Shown: positions 28,977 to 38,483, numbered from the stretch's first letter. The stretch: 64,000 bases of DNA from Gemmatimonadota bacterium (GCA_022827345.1 JAJDTB010000039.1:186001-250000), one strand, 5' to 3'. Translations and numbers: made by a program. Notes: a model not told the origin generated them from the letters alone.

Positions 28977-29905
28977 TCGCGCATCTGAAGGGCCGCGAGA
29001 AGGCGCTCGAGGCGTTCGGCTGGACGGGCCGGAAGGCCGAGTGGATCGCGCTGGTGTGCCTGCACAGCGGCGTGTTCACGCGCGCGCAATGGGCGCGGTT
29101 CATGGACGCGCACCCGGAGCAGGTCCGGCGCGGCGTCCACGCGCTGATCGCCGAGCGCCTCGCGAGCGAAGAGACGGAGCCCGGCGTCGCCGGCATGGGC
29201 CGGGTCTGCCGGATCTTCGCCCGCCCGGTCTACCGGGCGCTCGGAGCGGAGCACATCCGCCACCGGCGCGGCGCCTCGACCGAGGTGCTTCTGCGACGCC
29301 TGCTCTCGCTCGACTACGTGATCGAGCACTCCGACCTGCCCTGGCTCCCCACGGAGCAGGAGAAGGTGTCCGCGTTCGAGGCGATCGGGATCGAGCGCTC
29401 GCTGCTGCCCGTGCGGGTCTACCGGGGCGCCGCCGGAACCACGCGCCGCCACTTCCCCGCAAAGCTGCCGGTCGCGCTCGACTCGGCCCGCGCCCTGTTC
29501 GTCTACGCTGACCCGGGCCACCACACCTCGACGGCGCTGCGCTCGTGGGGTAGCGCGCACCGCGGACTCTGGCGCGCGCTCCGGGGACTTGGCCGGTCGG
29601 TCGAGGTTGTGGCCGTCGCCCGCACCGCGCGCGAGCTCGAACGTGCGCGGCGCGTGACGAGCGGATGGGCCGAGACCGGCGGCCGCGCGGAGCCGGACGC
29701 CGGGACGGCCGAGGAACTCGCCCGGATCGAGCGGGCGATCCTCCAGGGCGCAGTCCACATCCTCGAGGAGTTCGGCGGGCTCCAGGCCGCACTGAAGCGC
29801 AGCGTCGCGCTGGAGAGGCAGGCGCGTCGGCGGGGCGGGCGCGGATCGATCGACCGCGGGGCCGCCTGGCGCACCGAGCGCCTCGCACGGGTCCGCTTCC
29901 GATGA
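28973..29905 (+). CDS. Conserved conjugation-module protein of unknown function with predicted N-terminal winged helix
   Basis: KAEWIALVCLHSGVFTRAQWARFMDAHPEQVRRGVHALIAERL resembles a wHTH; ATGA overlap with trbF. Confidence 0.6.
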   Translation: MIAHLKGREKALEAFGWTGRKAEWIALVCLHSGVFTRAQWARFMDAHPEQVRRGVHALIAERLASEETEPGVAGMGRVCRIFARPVYRALGAEHIRHRRGASTEVLLRRLLSLDYVIEHSDLPWLPTEQEKVSAFEAIGIERSLLPVRVYRGAAGTTRRHFPAKLPVALDSARALFVYADPGHHTSTALRSWGSAHRGLWRALRGLGRSVEVVAVARTARELERARRVTSGWAETGGRAEPDAGTAEELARIERAILQGAVHILEEFGGLQAALKRSVALERQARRRGGRGSIDRGAAWRTERLARVRFR

Positions 29906-29933
29906 GCGGCGGGCGCGCAATGCCGCACCGCGG

Positions 29934-30166
29934 CGTGAAAACGACGAGGGGGGCCGTTTCACGAATCGGCCCTCCGGCGATTCACACGGCGGCGGTCGGG
30001 CATCCGTCGCGTCCGCAACGTCTTGCGGCCAAGCGGCCCGCCCGCCCGATGCCGAACGGTCCGCTGTGGCCGTGGCTGGAGCGACCCCCCTCGCCGAAGG
30101 CTCGGTGCGGCGCAGAGCCGAGTGTGTTTTCACAACTCGCCCCCACGCCTCCAGGGGTCGCTCCAG
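29934..30166 (+). promoter_or_regulatory. Structured non-coding region (successive inverted repeats) between conjugation genes; oriT or RNA-structure candidate
   Basis: cgtgaaaacg/cgtttcacg (29934-29963), gaatcg/cgattc (29963-29983), perfect 13-bp IR ctggagcgacccc (30076-30088)/ggggtcgctccag (30154-30166) with smaller nested repeats. Confidence 0.5.
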
Positions 30167-30200
30167 CACCAGAGATCCCTCCGGGAAGGGTGAACCACCG

Positions 30201-32237
30201 ATGAAGCTCACCACGCTCGTCATCATCGGCGCGGCCGTCGGTGCCGCCGCGGGACGCGCCATCGGCGCGCCGCTCCCCGGCTTGGGAGAGAACCCGTATC
30301 TCGACCTGATCGCCCGCCAAGATCCGGGCATCCTTACCGCGATCCGCGTCTGGTACCACGCCGCGCCCGCCGTCGCCGTCGTGCTCGCCGGCAACCTCTG
30401 CCTCGCGGTCTGGAGGGTCTGGCTCCAGCCGCTCGGCGGCATCGTGCGACGGGGCAGGCTGCCCAAGTGGCCCACCTCGCCGAGCGACGACGCGCCCTCG
30501 CTCGTGGTCGGAGAGCTGCACCACCCGACCGTTCCGACCGAGAGCGACCGGCCATCGTGGCTCGTCGTTCCCGAGAAGGGACTCTACACGGGCCTGCTCG
30601 TCGTCGGTGCCGTCGGCACCGGCAAGACGACCGCCTGCATGTACCCGTTCGCCCGGCAGCTGCTCTCCTGGCAGGCCGGCGACGCCGACCGCCGCGCGGG
30701 CGCGCTCGTGCTGGAAGTCAAGGGCGACTTCTGTTACCAGGTGCGGCAAATCCTCAAAGACGCCGGGCGCGGGGACGACTACCTCGAAATCGGACTCGGA
30801 GGCTCCTGGCAGTGGAACCCGCTCGACGATCTGCTCTTGGATTCCTACTCGATGGCCTACGGCGTGGCGTCGCTCATCAACCAGCTCTTCGGCAAGTCGC
30901 GCGAACCCTTCTGGCAACAGGCGTACACGAACCTGGTGCGGTGGATCATCGAGCTCCACAGGCTCCTGCCGGAGGGCTGGGTCACGCTCCGCGACGTGTA
31001 CCGCTGCACGGTCGACCCGAAGCTCTTCGCGAACAAGCTCGGGGAGGTGAAGACGGAGGCGCTGCGGCGGTGTCCGATGCGGGCCGTCATCGCCGCCAAG
31101 GATCTCAACGAACACAAGAAGGCGCTCGGAGACTGGGGCTGGGACATGGCGCCGGGCTCCGAAACCGTGGCCTGCCGGCTCGATCTGGAACGCGGAGCGC
31201 GGCTCGAGAAGCTGAAGATCGAGTACGCGACGGAGCCGGTGGGGAGCGGCGCGGGACGCGAGTACGCCGAGCGGGTCGAGGCCGTCGAGCGGTGGTACCG
31301 CATGGACTGGATGGCACTCGACGCGAAGCTCCGCACCTCGATCGTCGAGGGGATCAGCGTGTTCCTGTCGCTGTTCGACCAGCCGGACGTGGCCGGCGTG
31401 TTCTGTCCGCCGCCGCCGAAGGACGGTCCCGCAGCCGGGCGGGCGGACGGCGAGAACGAGGTCGAGGTCCCGGACGTCCAGCCCATGCCGGGACTTCGCC
31501 GGAGGCTGCCGCCGCTCGCCGACCTGATCGAGGGCGGCAGGGTGCTCGCGCTCAACATGCCCGCCGGGGCGAACCCGGCGCTTGCCCGCGCCATCGGCGT
31601 GCTGCTCAAGAACGCCTGGATGCAGGCATTGCTCCGTCGGCCCGCCGAGGCCGCGCGCCACCCGGACCGCTACATGCGGCCCGCCGTGTTCATCTGCGAC
31701 GAATATCAGGCCTTTGCCACGGTCGGGCAGGACGACCCGTCGGGAGACGAGAAGGCGTTCGCGCTCACGCGGCAGTGCCGCTGCATCCCGATCGTGGCCA
31801 CGCAGTCGATCTCCTCGCTTCGCTCCGTGCTGCCCTCGGGCGAGGCGTGGCGCACGCTCGTCCAGACGCTCCGCACCCGGATCTTCCTGTCGCTCTCCGA
31901 CGACGCGTCGGCCAAGATCGCGTCCGACATGTGCGGCGACGTCAAGAAGACGCAGGCGTCCTACACGTTCACCGAAACCGTGAACAAGCCCGAGTACTCG
32001 CTTTTGTCCGGCCGCGCCGGGGGCGGCGACGGCCAGATCGGCGCGAGCAAGTCGTTCCGGCAACAGAGGGAGCCGGTGTTCACCCCGCGCCAGTTCGGGC
32101 TACTCGCCAACTATCAGGCGATCTGCCTCCCCTACGACGGGGTCAAGTCGCTGCCCGCCCGGCGCGTCTATCTGAAGCCCCACTACCTGCCCAGAACGCA
32201 GGGCTACTGGCGGCAGCGCGAGGAGGGGCGGATATGA
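30201..32237 (+). CDS. virD4: VirD4/TraG-family type IV coupling protein
   Basis: LLVVGAVGTGKTTACMYPFARQLL, AVFICDEYQAFATVG, PIVATQSISSLRS. Confidence 0.92.
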   Translation: MKLTTLVIIGAAVGAAAGRAIGAPLPGLGENPYLDLIARQDPGILTAIRVWYHAAPAVAVVLAGNLCLAVWRVWLQPLGGIVRRGRLPKWPTSPSDDAPSLVVGELHHPTVPTESDRPSWLVVPEKGLYTGLLVVGAVGTGKTTACMYPFARQLLSWQAGDADRRAGALVLEVKGDFCYQVRQILKDAGRGDDYLEIGLGGSWQWNPLDDLLLDSYSMAYGVASLINQLFGKSREPFWQQAYTNLVRWIIELHRLLPEGWVTLRDVYRCTVDPKLFANKLGEVKTEALRRCPMRAVIAAKDLNEHKKALGDWGWDMAPGSETVACRLDLERGARLEKLKIEYATEPVGSGAGREYAERVEAVERWYRMDWMALDAKLRTSIVEGISVFLSLFDQPDVAGVFCPPPPKDGPAAGRADGENEVEVPDVQPMPGLRRRLPPLADLIEGGRVLALNMPAGANPALARAIGVLLKNAWMQALLRRPAEAARHPDRYMRPAVFICDEYQAFATVGQDDPSGDEKAFALTRQCRCIPIVATQSISSLRSVLPSGEAWRTLVQTLRTRIFLSLSDDASAKIASDMCGDVKKTQASYTFTETVNKPEYSLLSGRAGGGDGQIGASKSFRQQREPVFTPRQFGLLANYQAICLPYDGVKSLPARRVYLKPHYLPRTQGYWRQREEGRI

Positions 32238-33244
32238 AGCGCGCCAGCGACGTCGGCCACCTGACCCCGTTCCTTCCGGGATTGGAAGGCTTGCTCGGGG
32301 ACCCGGAGGTCTCGGAGATCATGATCAACGGACCCGCGAACGTCTGGGTCGAGCGCGGAGGACGGTTGGAGCCCCACGAGGCGCCGGACCTCACCGCCGC
32401 GTGGCTCCACCGCGCCGCCATCCACATCGCCCGCCCGCTCGGACTCGATCCGACCGCAAGGCCGATCCTGGACGCGCGCCTCGAGGACGGCTCGCGGGTC
32501 GCGATCTGCACCCCGCCCGCCGCGCCCGAGGTAGCGATCACGATACGCCGGTTCGGAGGCCGCGCGTTCTCGGCCGGGGATCTCGTCCGCATGGGCTCGC
32601 TGCCCGAAGAGGTCCTTCAGGCCGCCCGGACAAGTCTCAAATCCCGCAGGAACGTCCTGGTCTCCGGCGGCACGGGATCGGGCAAGACAACGCTGCTGAA
32701 CGCGCTCATCGAACTGCTGCCGGAAGACGAGCGGATCGTCGCCATCGAGGACACGCTCGAACTCCGGATCGACCGCGCGAACTGCCTGCGCTTCGAGGCC
32801 GGGGCCACGCAGTCGGAGACGCCGGTCGAGATCCGCGACCTGGTGCGCCACGCGCTCCGCCACCGCCCCGACCACATCGTCGTCGGCGAGGTGAGGGGCG
32901 GCGAGGCCGCCGACCTGCTCCAGGCACTCAACACCGGACACGGGGGCTCGCTCACCACCATCCACGCCAACAACGCGCGCTCCGCGCTCTCGCGGCTCGC
33001 CAGTTGCGCCATGCAGGCCGGGGATGCGCTGCCCTGGGAGGTCACCTGCCGGGGCGTCGTGGATGGGATCGCACTCGTGCTGCACATCACGCGCCGGCAT
33101 GGCCAGCGGTTCGTCGAGGAGGCGCTCGAAGTCAAAGGCTACGACGCGGCCGCCGGCCGCTGGATCACCGCGCCCGTCTGGGGCGGGGCGGCGAAGCTCA
33201 CCGAAGAAGCACAGACCCACCCACCGAAGGAGGTGAACCCATGA
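32234..33244 (+). CDS. trbB: TrbB/VirB11-family ATPase
   Basis: VLVSGGTGSGKTTLLNALIELLPEDERIVAIEDTLEL, RPDHIVVGEVRGGEAADLLQALNTGHGGSLTTIHANNA. Confidence 0.94.
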   Translation: MKRASDVGHLTPFLPGLEGLLGDPEVSEIMINGPANVWVERGGRLEPHEAPDLTAAWLHRAAIHIARPLGLDPTARPILDARLEDGSRVAICTPPAAPEVAITIRRFGGRAFSAGDLVRMGSLPEEVLQAARTSLKSRRNVLVSGGTGSGKTTLLNALIELLPEDERIVAIEDTLELRIDRANCLRFEAGATQSETPVEIRDLVRHALRHRPDHIVVGEVRGGEAADLLQALNTGHGGSLTTIHANNARSALSRLASCAMQAGDALPWEVTCRGVVDGIALVLHITRRHGQRFVEEALEVKGYDAAAGRWITAPVWGGAAKLTEEAQTHPPKEVNP

Positions 33245-33447
33245 CCTGGAACGGCGAAACCATCCCCATCGACACGTTCGAGGACTTCGACCGCGAGCTC
33301 GCCCGCGACGGCGGCGAGACGCTCGAAGTCGAGGCCGAGCTGGCAGAGGAGTACGGCCTCTTCCCCGAGGAGGTCGGAACCGAGGAAGAGATCGCGGCCG
33401 CCTGGGACGACCCGCACGGCGAAGCCGGGGAGGACGACGACCGATGA
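33241..33447 (+). CDS. Small, highly acidic protein of unknown function (68 aa)
   Basis: MTWNGETIPIDTFEDFDRELARDGGETLEVEAELAEEYGLFPEEVGTEEEIAAAWDDPHGEAGEDDDR; ATGA overlaps on both sides. Confidence 0.75.
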   Translation: MTWNGETIPIDTFEDFDRELARDGGETLEVEAELAEEYGLFPEEVGTEEEIAAAWDDPHGEAGEDDDR

Positions 33448-34481
33448 ACCACGACGAATATCACAGGAAGTTCGCCGACGCGATCATCGAACAGATCAGG
33501 AGGGGCACCGCGCCCTGGCAGAAGCCGTGGGCGCCGGGCGAACGCGTGCTCCCCATGAACGTGGACACCGACCGCTCCTACCGGGGCGGCAACAGCCTGC
33601 ACCTCGCCGCCGTCCAGCAGGAGCAGGGCTACGGCGACGTGCGCTGGGGCACCTACCGCCAGATCCAGGCCCGGGGCGGACAGGTCAGGAAGGGCGAGCG
33701 CGGCACCCGCATCCTCTCCTTCCAGGACAAGAAGCGGATCGCGGTCACGGACGAGCGCGGGCGGCCCAAGCGGGACGCCGAGGGCAAGCGCGTCTACCGG
33801 TACGAGAAGCTCAAGGCGCCGTTCGTGCGCCAGTACACCGTGTTCAACGCCGAGCAGGCCGACGGGCTGCCCGAGCGCGCCAACCCGACGCCCGACCCGC
33901 TCTGGAAGGTCCACCAGGAGGCCGAGCGGGTCATGGAGGACAGCGGAGTCCCCGTCCGCCACGTCCAGGGCGACCGCGCCTACTACCACATGAAGCGCGA
34001 CGAGATCGTGCTGCCCGAGCGCGGGCAGTTCCCCTCCGCCAACCACTACTACCAGACCGCGCTCCACGAGCTGGGGCACAGCACCGGCCACGAGGACCGG
34101 ATGAAGCGCGACACCCTCATCGAGGGGATCAACAACGGGTTCGGCTCGCCCGAGTACGCGCGCGAGGAACTGCGGGCGGAGATCAGCGCCATGATGACCG
34201 GCGAGCGCGTCGGCGTCGGGCACGACCCGGCGCGGGGCGCGGCGTACGTCGAGGGCTGGATCCAGGCGCTCGAGGAGGACCCCAGAGAGATCCGGCGCGC
34301 CGCGGCGGACGCGCAGAAGATCTCCGACTTCGTGCTGGTGCGGCACCGGGAGCGCGTGGCCGCGCGCGACCCCGTCGCCGTGGCCGCCACGCGGATGCCC
34401 GGGCCGCAGGGACCCCAGCGGATCGTGGTGCCCGTGCCGCAGCTCCCGACGCCGGAGCGCGGCGCCGGGCCGAGCCGCTGA
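33444..34481 (+). CDS. ardC: ArdC-family antirestriction protein (ssDNA-binding N-terminal domain plus zincin-like metallopeptidase)
   Basis: FADAIIEQIRRGTAPWQKPWAPGERVLPMNVDTDRSYRGGNSLHL; YYQTALHELGHSTGHEDRM. Confidence 0.92.
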   Translation: MNHDEYHRKFADAIIEQIRRGTAPWQKPWAPGERVLPMNVDTDRSYRGGNSLHLAAVQQEQGYGDVRWGTYRQIQARGGQVRKGERGTRILSFQDKKRIAVTDERGRPKRDAEGKRVYRYEKLKAPFVRQYTVFNAEQADGLPERANPTPDPLWKVHQEAERVMEDSGVPVRHVQGDRAYYHMKRDEIVLPERGQFPSANHYYQTALHELGHSTGHEDRMKRDTLIEGINNGFGSPEYAREELRAEISAMMTGERVGVGHDPARGAAYVEGWIQALEEDPREIRRAAADAQKISDFVLVRHRERVAARDPVAVAATRMPGPQGPQRIVVPVPQLPTPERGAGPSR

Positions 34482-34488
34482 GGGACCG

Positions 34489-35391
34489 ATGAGAGGGAGA
34501 GGAATGTTCGACCGGACGGTCGAACCGGACCCGCGCCCCGCCGCGCCACCCAGCCGCAATCGCCAACGCATGCGGAAAGGCCACCGCCGAGAATACGCCG
34601 CGGACCGGGCGCGCGGGTCCATTCCCTTTCCCGAACGCTGCGCCGGAGCGCTGACCGACATCGGCGTCTTCGGCGCGGTTTCCTACCGCGACCTCGCCGA
34701 GGCCCGCTTCGGCGGGCATCCCTACACCACGCGGCGGGCCGTCGACACGTGGATCCGGGACGGGCTCGTCCGCGAGACCACGGCCGCCGGCCCGAACGGC
34801 AACCCGTTCAAGATCCTCACCCTCACGCCCGCAGGCGTGGCCGAGACCCGGAAACTCGCCGCCGAGCGGCGGATGGACCCGCGGCAGCGAATCGAAATCC
34901 CCCCCATCCGATCCGCGCAGGCCAGCCATGACACCGCCGTCTACCGCGCATGCGCCATCGAGCGCGAGCGCCTCCGGCGCCGGCGCGCCAGGGTGCGCCG
35001 CATCCGCCTCGACTCCGAACTCAAGAGCGCCGTCGCGCGAGCGAGCGAGTCGGAGCGGCGGGAAAACGGCAAACGGGCCGCCGACGCCGAGCGGCACCGA
35101 ACGGCAAGCGAACTCGGGCTTCCCATCGACGAGCGGGACCGCGTGCTCTACCCGGACGCGCAGATCGAATACGAGGACGCCGACGGGCGAACCGGCCGCG
35201 TCAACGTCGAGGTCGCGTCCGGCGACTACCGCGAACCGGCGCTGCGCGCCAAGGCCGCCGCCGGGTTCGCGATGCACGCCAGCGGACCGGCCGCCGCGGG
35301 CACGCTCCGCAAGCTCGGCCTGGGCGGGGGCGACGGCGGCTCCTGGCTCAGGGGACCCGCCGACCGCGATCCCGCGTCCGTCGAACTCTGA
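34489..35391 (+). CDS. Winged-helix protein with C-terminal putative nuclease-like segment (replication-relaxation/mobilization-like)
   Basis: ALTDIGVFGAVSYRDLAEARFGGHPYTTRRAVDTWIRDGLV; C-terminal PDAQIEYEDADGRTGRVNVEVASGDYREPALRAKAAAGFAMHA. Confidence 0.55.
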   Translation: MRGRGMFDRTVEPDPRPAAPPSRNRQRMRKGHRREYAADRARGSIPFPERCAGALTDIGVFGAVSYRDLAEARFGGHPYTTRRAVDTWIRDGLVRETTAAGPNGNPFKILTLTPAGVAETRKLAAERRMDPRQRIEIPPIRSAQASHDTAVYRACAIERERLRRRRARVRRIRLDSELKSAVARASESERRENGKRAADAERHRTASELGLPIDERDRVLYPDAQIEYEDADGRTGRVNVEVASGDYREPALRAKAAAGFAMHASGPAAAGTLRKLGLGGGDGGSWLRGPADRDPASVEL

Positions 35392-35410
35392 CCCGAAAGG
35401 AGAACCCAGC

Positions 35411-35725
35411 ATGCAGCCATGGAAGATCAGCGCGGGACTCACCGCCGCCATCGCCGGATCGGCGTTCCTGATCGGCGGCTCCCGCCTCGATTACCTCGCG
35501 CCCCACTGGCCCGCCATCCTCACACGCCACGGGGTCGCGGTGGGACTGCACGCGGCGCTCGCCGTCATCGCCGTCGCGGCGGCCATCTACGGCGTCGCGC
35601 GCGCCACCGGGCTCGCCGATCTGGGCCGCCGCGTCGATCTCGCCGAACGGTCCGTCCGGCGCGGCGAGGGGGACCGGGACCTCGCCGACGCGCTCCGGCA
35701 GGACGCCGAAGGAGACTGGGAATGA
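35411..35725 (+). CDS. Small membrane protein of the element
   Basis: 104 aa with two hydrophobic segments; overlaps the next gene by ATGA. Confidence 0.6.
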   Translation: MQPWKISAGLTAAIAGSAFLIGGSRLDYLAPHWPAILTRHGVAVGLHAALAVIAVAAAIYGVARATGLADLGRRVDLAERSVRRGEGDRDLADALRQDAEGDWE

Positions 35726-36126
35726 ACCGGAAGGCCGCGCGGAAGACCAAGCCCGCATCCGTCGAAGGACTACCCGCCGACTGGCGCAAGCAGGCCAAAT
35801 CGCTCCGCCGCTACGGCGGCGAAACACCGGCCGTCGCGATCGAACGCTGCGCCGACGACCTCGAAGCCACCCTCGCCGAGCGCGACGAAACGACCCTGTC
35901 GCTCGTCGAGGCGGCCAGAGAGAGCGGTTACTCGCGCGACCATCTCGGACGCCTGGTCCGCGACGGCAAGATCCCAAACGCCGGACGGCCCAACGCGCCC
36001 AGGATCGCCCGCAGGCACCTGCCCCGGAAGGCTCCCACCGAAGTGCCACTTGCGGAGGAACCACGCCCGCGCGAGCGTTCGAATACGCAGATCGTGCAGT
36101 CCATCATCCGAAAGGGAATGGAATGA
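35722..36126 (+). CDS. HTH/excisionase-like DNA-binding protein
   Basis: SLVEAARESGYSRDHLGRLVRDGKIPNAGRPNAPRIARRHLPRK; immediately upstream of the integrase. Confidence 0.7.
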   Translation: MNRKAARKTKPASVEGLPADWRKQAKSLRRYGGETPAVAIERCADDLEATLAERDETTLSLVEAARESGYSRDHLGRLVRDGKIPNAGRPNAPRIARRHLPRKAPTEVPLAEEPRPRERSNTQIVQSIIRKGME

Positions 36127-37286
36127 TGGCACGCACGAAACGAAGCCGGCGCGGGTACAGCGCCGGCGAATGGGGCCGGAACAGGGTCCGGGTGTTCCCC
36201 GACCCGAAAACCGGCATGTACCAGATCGAGTGGCGGGAGAACGGGCGCAGGCTCACCCGATCCCTCAAGCACCGCGACTGGACCCGGGCCAAGAAGCAGG
36301 CCGACGAGTTCGCCGCGGGGTTCGAAAAGCCGGAGCTGAACGGCAAGATGGACGCCGAGCCCGAGCCGCTCACGCTGGGAACGCTTTTTGAAATCTACGG
36401 TGAGGAGGTGACGCCCACCAAGGCGAAGCGCACACGTCAGCGCGACAGGGCCGTGACCGCGATGTTCCTCCGTTTCTTCGGCAGGGACCGCAGGCCCGAA
36501 ACACTCTCACAGCGCGACTGGGACCGCTTCATTCAGGCGCGGCGCGCGGGCAGGATCGGCATTTCGGGCCGGCCCGTTGCCAACCGGACGATCGAGGGCG
36601 ACCTGACGTTCCTGATGGCGGTGCTCAACTGGGGGGCGAGGTCGAGGGACGAGCACGGACGCCTGTTCCTCGACAGGAACCCGCTGAAGGGTCTCAGGAA
36701 GCCCGTCGCGAAGAACCCGAACCGGGTCATCCTCGACGACGACGAGTACCGGGCGCTCCTTCGGGTGTCCAAGCAGGTCAATTGGCGCTTCCGCGTCGCC
36801 CTCGTGCTCGCGCACGAGACCGGTCACAGGATCGGAGCGATCTGCAAGCTTCGCTGGACGGATATCGACCTCGAAGGCGGCACCATCCGCTGGCGCGCCG
36901 AGCACGAGAAGACCGGCTACGAGCACACCACGCCCGTGACGGATGAGGCGTTGGCGGCCTTGGAGGAGGCGCGGCGGATGAGCGATGGAACCGGCGATGC
37001 GCCGGTCATGCCGGCGGGGACGGAGCCCGCCAGATGCATGAGCACCGGCTGGGCGTACCGGTTCTGGTGCAGGGCGGAAGCGCGGGCGGGGTTGGAGCCC
37101 AGGTACGGGCGGGGCTGGCACTCGCTCAGGCGCAAGTTCGCGACGGACCTGATGGACCTTCCCCTCAAGGTCCTTTGCCAGCTCGGGGGCTGGAAGAACG
37201 CGCACACGGTGCTCAGGTGCTACCAGAGAGCCGATGAGGGACAACTCAGGAAGGCGCTGGAGAGCCGCCGGAAGGTTGGCGCCTGA
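36123..37286 (+). CDS. int: Tyrosine recombinase / site-specific integrase
   Basis: 387 aa; HETGHRIGAICKLRWTDIDLEGG (Arg box), GWHSLRRKFATDLM, LGGWKNAHTVLRCYQ; N-terminal arm-binding-like region present. Confidence 0.93.
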   Translation: MMARTKRSRRGYSAGEWGRNRVRVFPDPKTGMYQIEWRENGRRLTRSLKHRDWTRAKKQADEFAAGFEKPELNGKMDAEPEPLTLGTLFEIYGEEVTPTKAKRTRQRDRAVTAMFLRFFGRDRRPETLSQRDWDRFIQARRAGRIGISGRPVANRTIEGDLTFLMAVLNWGARSRDEHGRLFLDRNPLKGLRKPVAKNPNRVILDDDEYRALLRVSKQVNWRFRVALVLAHETGHRIGAICKLRWTDIDLEGGTIRWRAEHEKTGYEHTTPVTDEALAALEEARRMSDGTGDAPVMPAGTEPARCMSTGWAYRFWCRAEARAGLEPRYGRGWHSLRRKFATDLMDLPLKVLCQLGGWKNAHTVLRCYQRADEGQLRKALESRRKVGA

Positions 37287-37319
37287 GAGCCCGATCGGCG
37301 GGAGTCAATCGGCGGGATT

Positions 37320-38483
37320 TTAGTCCGCTGAATCCGTAAGTTCAACACCCACAATCAGATCTACACCTGCGGAAAGCTGCTGGTAGCAGCGGAGGATGGT
37401 CTGTGCCTCCTTCCAACCGCCGAGTTCGCAGAGCACCTTGAGCGGCACGTTCATGAGGTCGGAGGCGAACTTCCGCCTCAGCGAGTGCCAGCCGCGACCG
37501 CGCTTGGGTTCCAGCGCGGCGAGCCTCTGGGCCTTCCTCCACCAGTACCCCACGAGCGTCCGGCCCGCGCACTGCGAGGGATCCCTCGGTGCGGGGAGGA
37601 CCGGCCCGTCGCCGGTCCCGGCTCTCAACGCTCGCGCCTCCTCCAAAACGGCCAACGCCTCGGCGGTCAAGGGCGTGGTGTGCTCGTAGCCCGTCTTCTC
37701 GTGCTTCGCGCGCCAACGCACCGCTTTGCCCTCGAAGTCGATATCCGTCCACCTGAGCTTGCGGATAGCGCCGATTCGGTGTCCGGTCTCGTGCGCGAGC
37801 ACGAAGGCGGTGCGGAACTGCCAGCCCACCTCCATGGACACCCCCAACAGCGCGCGGTACTCCTCTTCGGTGAGCACGACCCGGGTGGGATTCTTCTCGA
37901 TGGGCTTCCTGAGGCCCTTGAGCGGATTCCTGTCGAGCATCGGGCGGCCCCGCTCGTCCTTCGACCTCGCGGCCCAGTTGAGCACCGCCATCAGGAACGC
38001 CAAGTCGTATTGGATCGTCCGGTTGGACACCGGCCTGCCCGAGATGCCGATCCTTCCTGGGCGCCGCGCCCCGATGAACCGGTCCCAGTCACGCTGCGAG
38101 AGCGTCGCCGCTTCGCGGTCCCGTCCGAAGAACCGGAGGAACATCTCCGTTGAAGTCCTGTCGTGACGGCGCGACCGTTCGCCCTTGGTGGGCGTCACCT
38201 CCTCGCCGTAGCTGTCAAAAAGCGTGCCCAGCGTGAGCGGCTCGGGCTCGGCTTCCGCCGCGGGAATACTCCTGCCCGGCCTTCCCGGCACCCTGCCCGG
38301 CGAGCGGCGGTCACGGATGATCGAGCCGGGCACGAACGGGCGTCGAAGCCGAGGCGTCGCGAGGGAGGCTACGAGGCAGGTCACTTCGAGAAAAACCGGC
38401 ATCCGCTTGACATGGATACTCCCGTCCACGGCCCGCAGAGGCGGATCGGCACCGGCGATCCGCGCGCCGTAGCCCAACTCCAA
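37320..38483 (-). CDS. Second tyrosine recombinase, N-terminally truncated or degenerate paralog in tail-to-tail orientation
   Basis: Core closely parallels the first integrase (LTLGTLFDSYGEEVTPTKGERSRRHDR..., GWHSLRRKFASDLMNVPLKVLCELGGWKEAQTILRCYQ); homology starts only near 38258 and the C-terminus diverges. Confidence 0.8.
   Translation of the reverse strand: MELGYGARIAGADPPLRAVDGSIHVKRMPVFLEVTCLVASLATPRLRRPFVPGSIIRDRRSPGRVPGRPGRSIPAAEAEPEPLTLGTLFDSYGEEVTPTKGERSRRHDRTSTEMFLRFFGRDREAATLSQRDWDRFIGARRPGRIGISGRPVSNRTIQYDLAFLMAVLNWAARSKDERGRPMLDRNPLKGLRKPIEKNPTRVVLTEEEYRALLGVSMEVGWQFRTAFVLAHETGHRIGAIRKLRWTDIDFEGKAVRWRAKHEKTGYEHTTPLTAEALAVLEEARALRAGTGDGPVLPAPRDPSQCAGRTLVGYWWRKAQRLAALEPKRGRGWHSLRRKFASDLMNVPLKVLCELGGWKEAQTILRCYQQLSAGVDLIVGVELTDSAD

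Noticed and set aside
29982-32063. 693-aa minus-strand ORF antisense to virD4
   Set aside because: No domain signature; antisense of a well-supported coupling protein.
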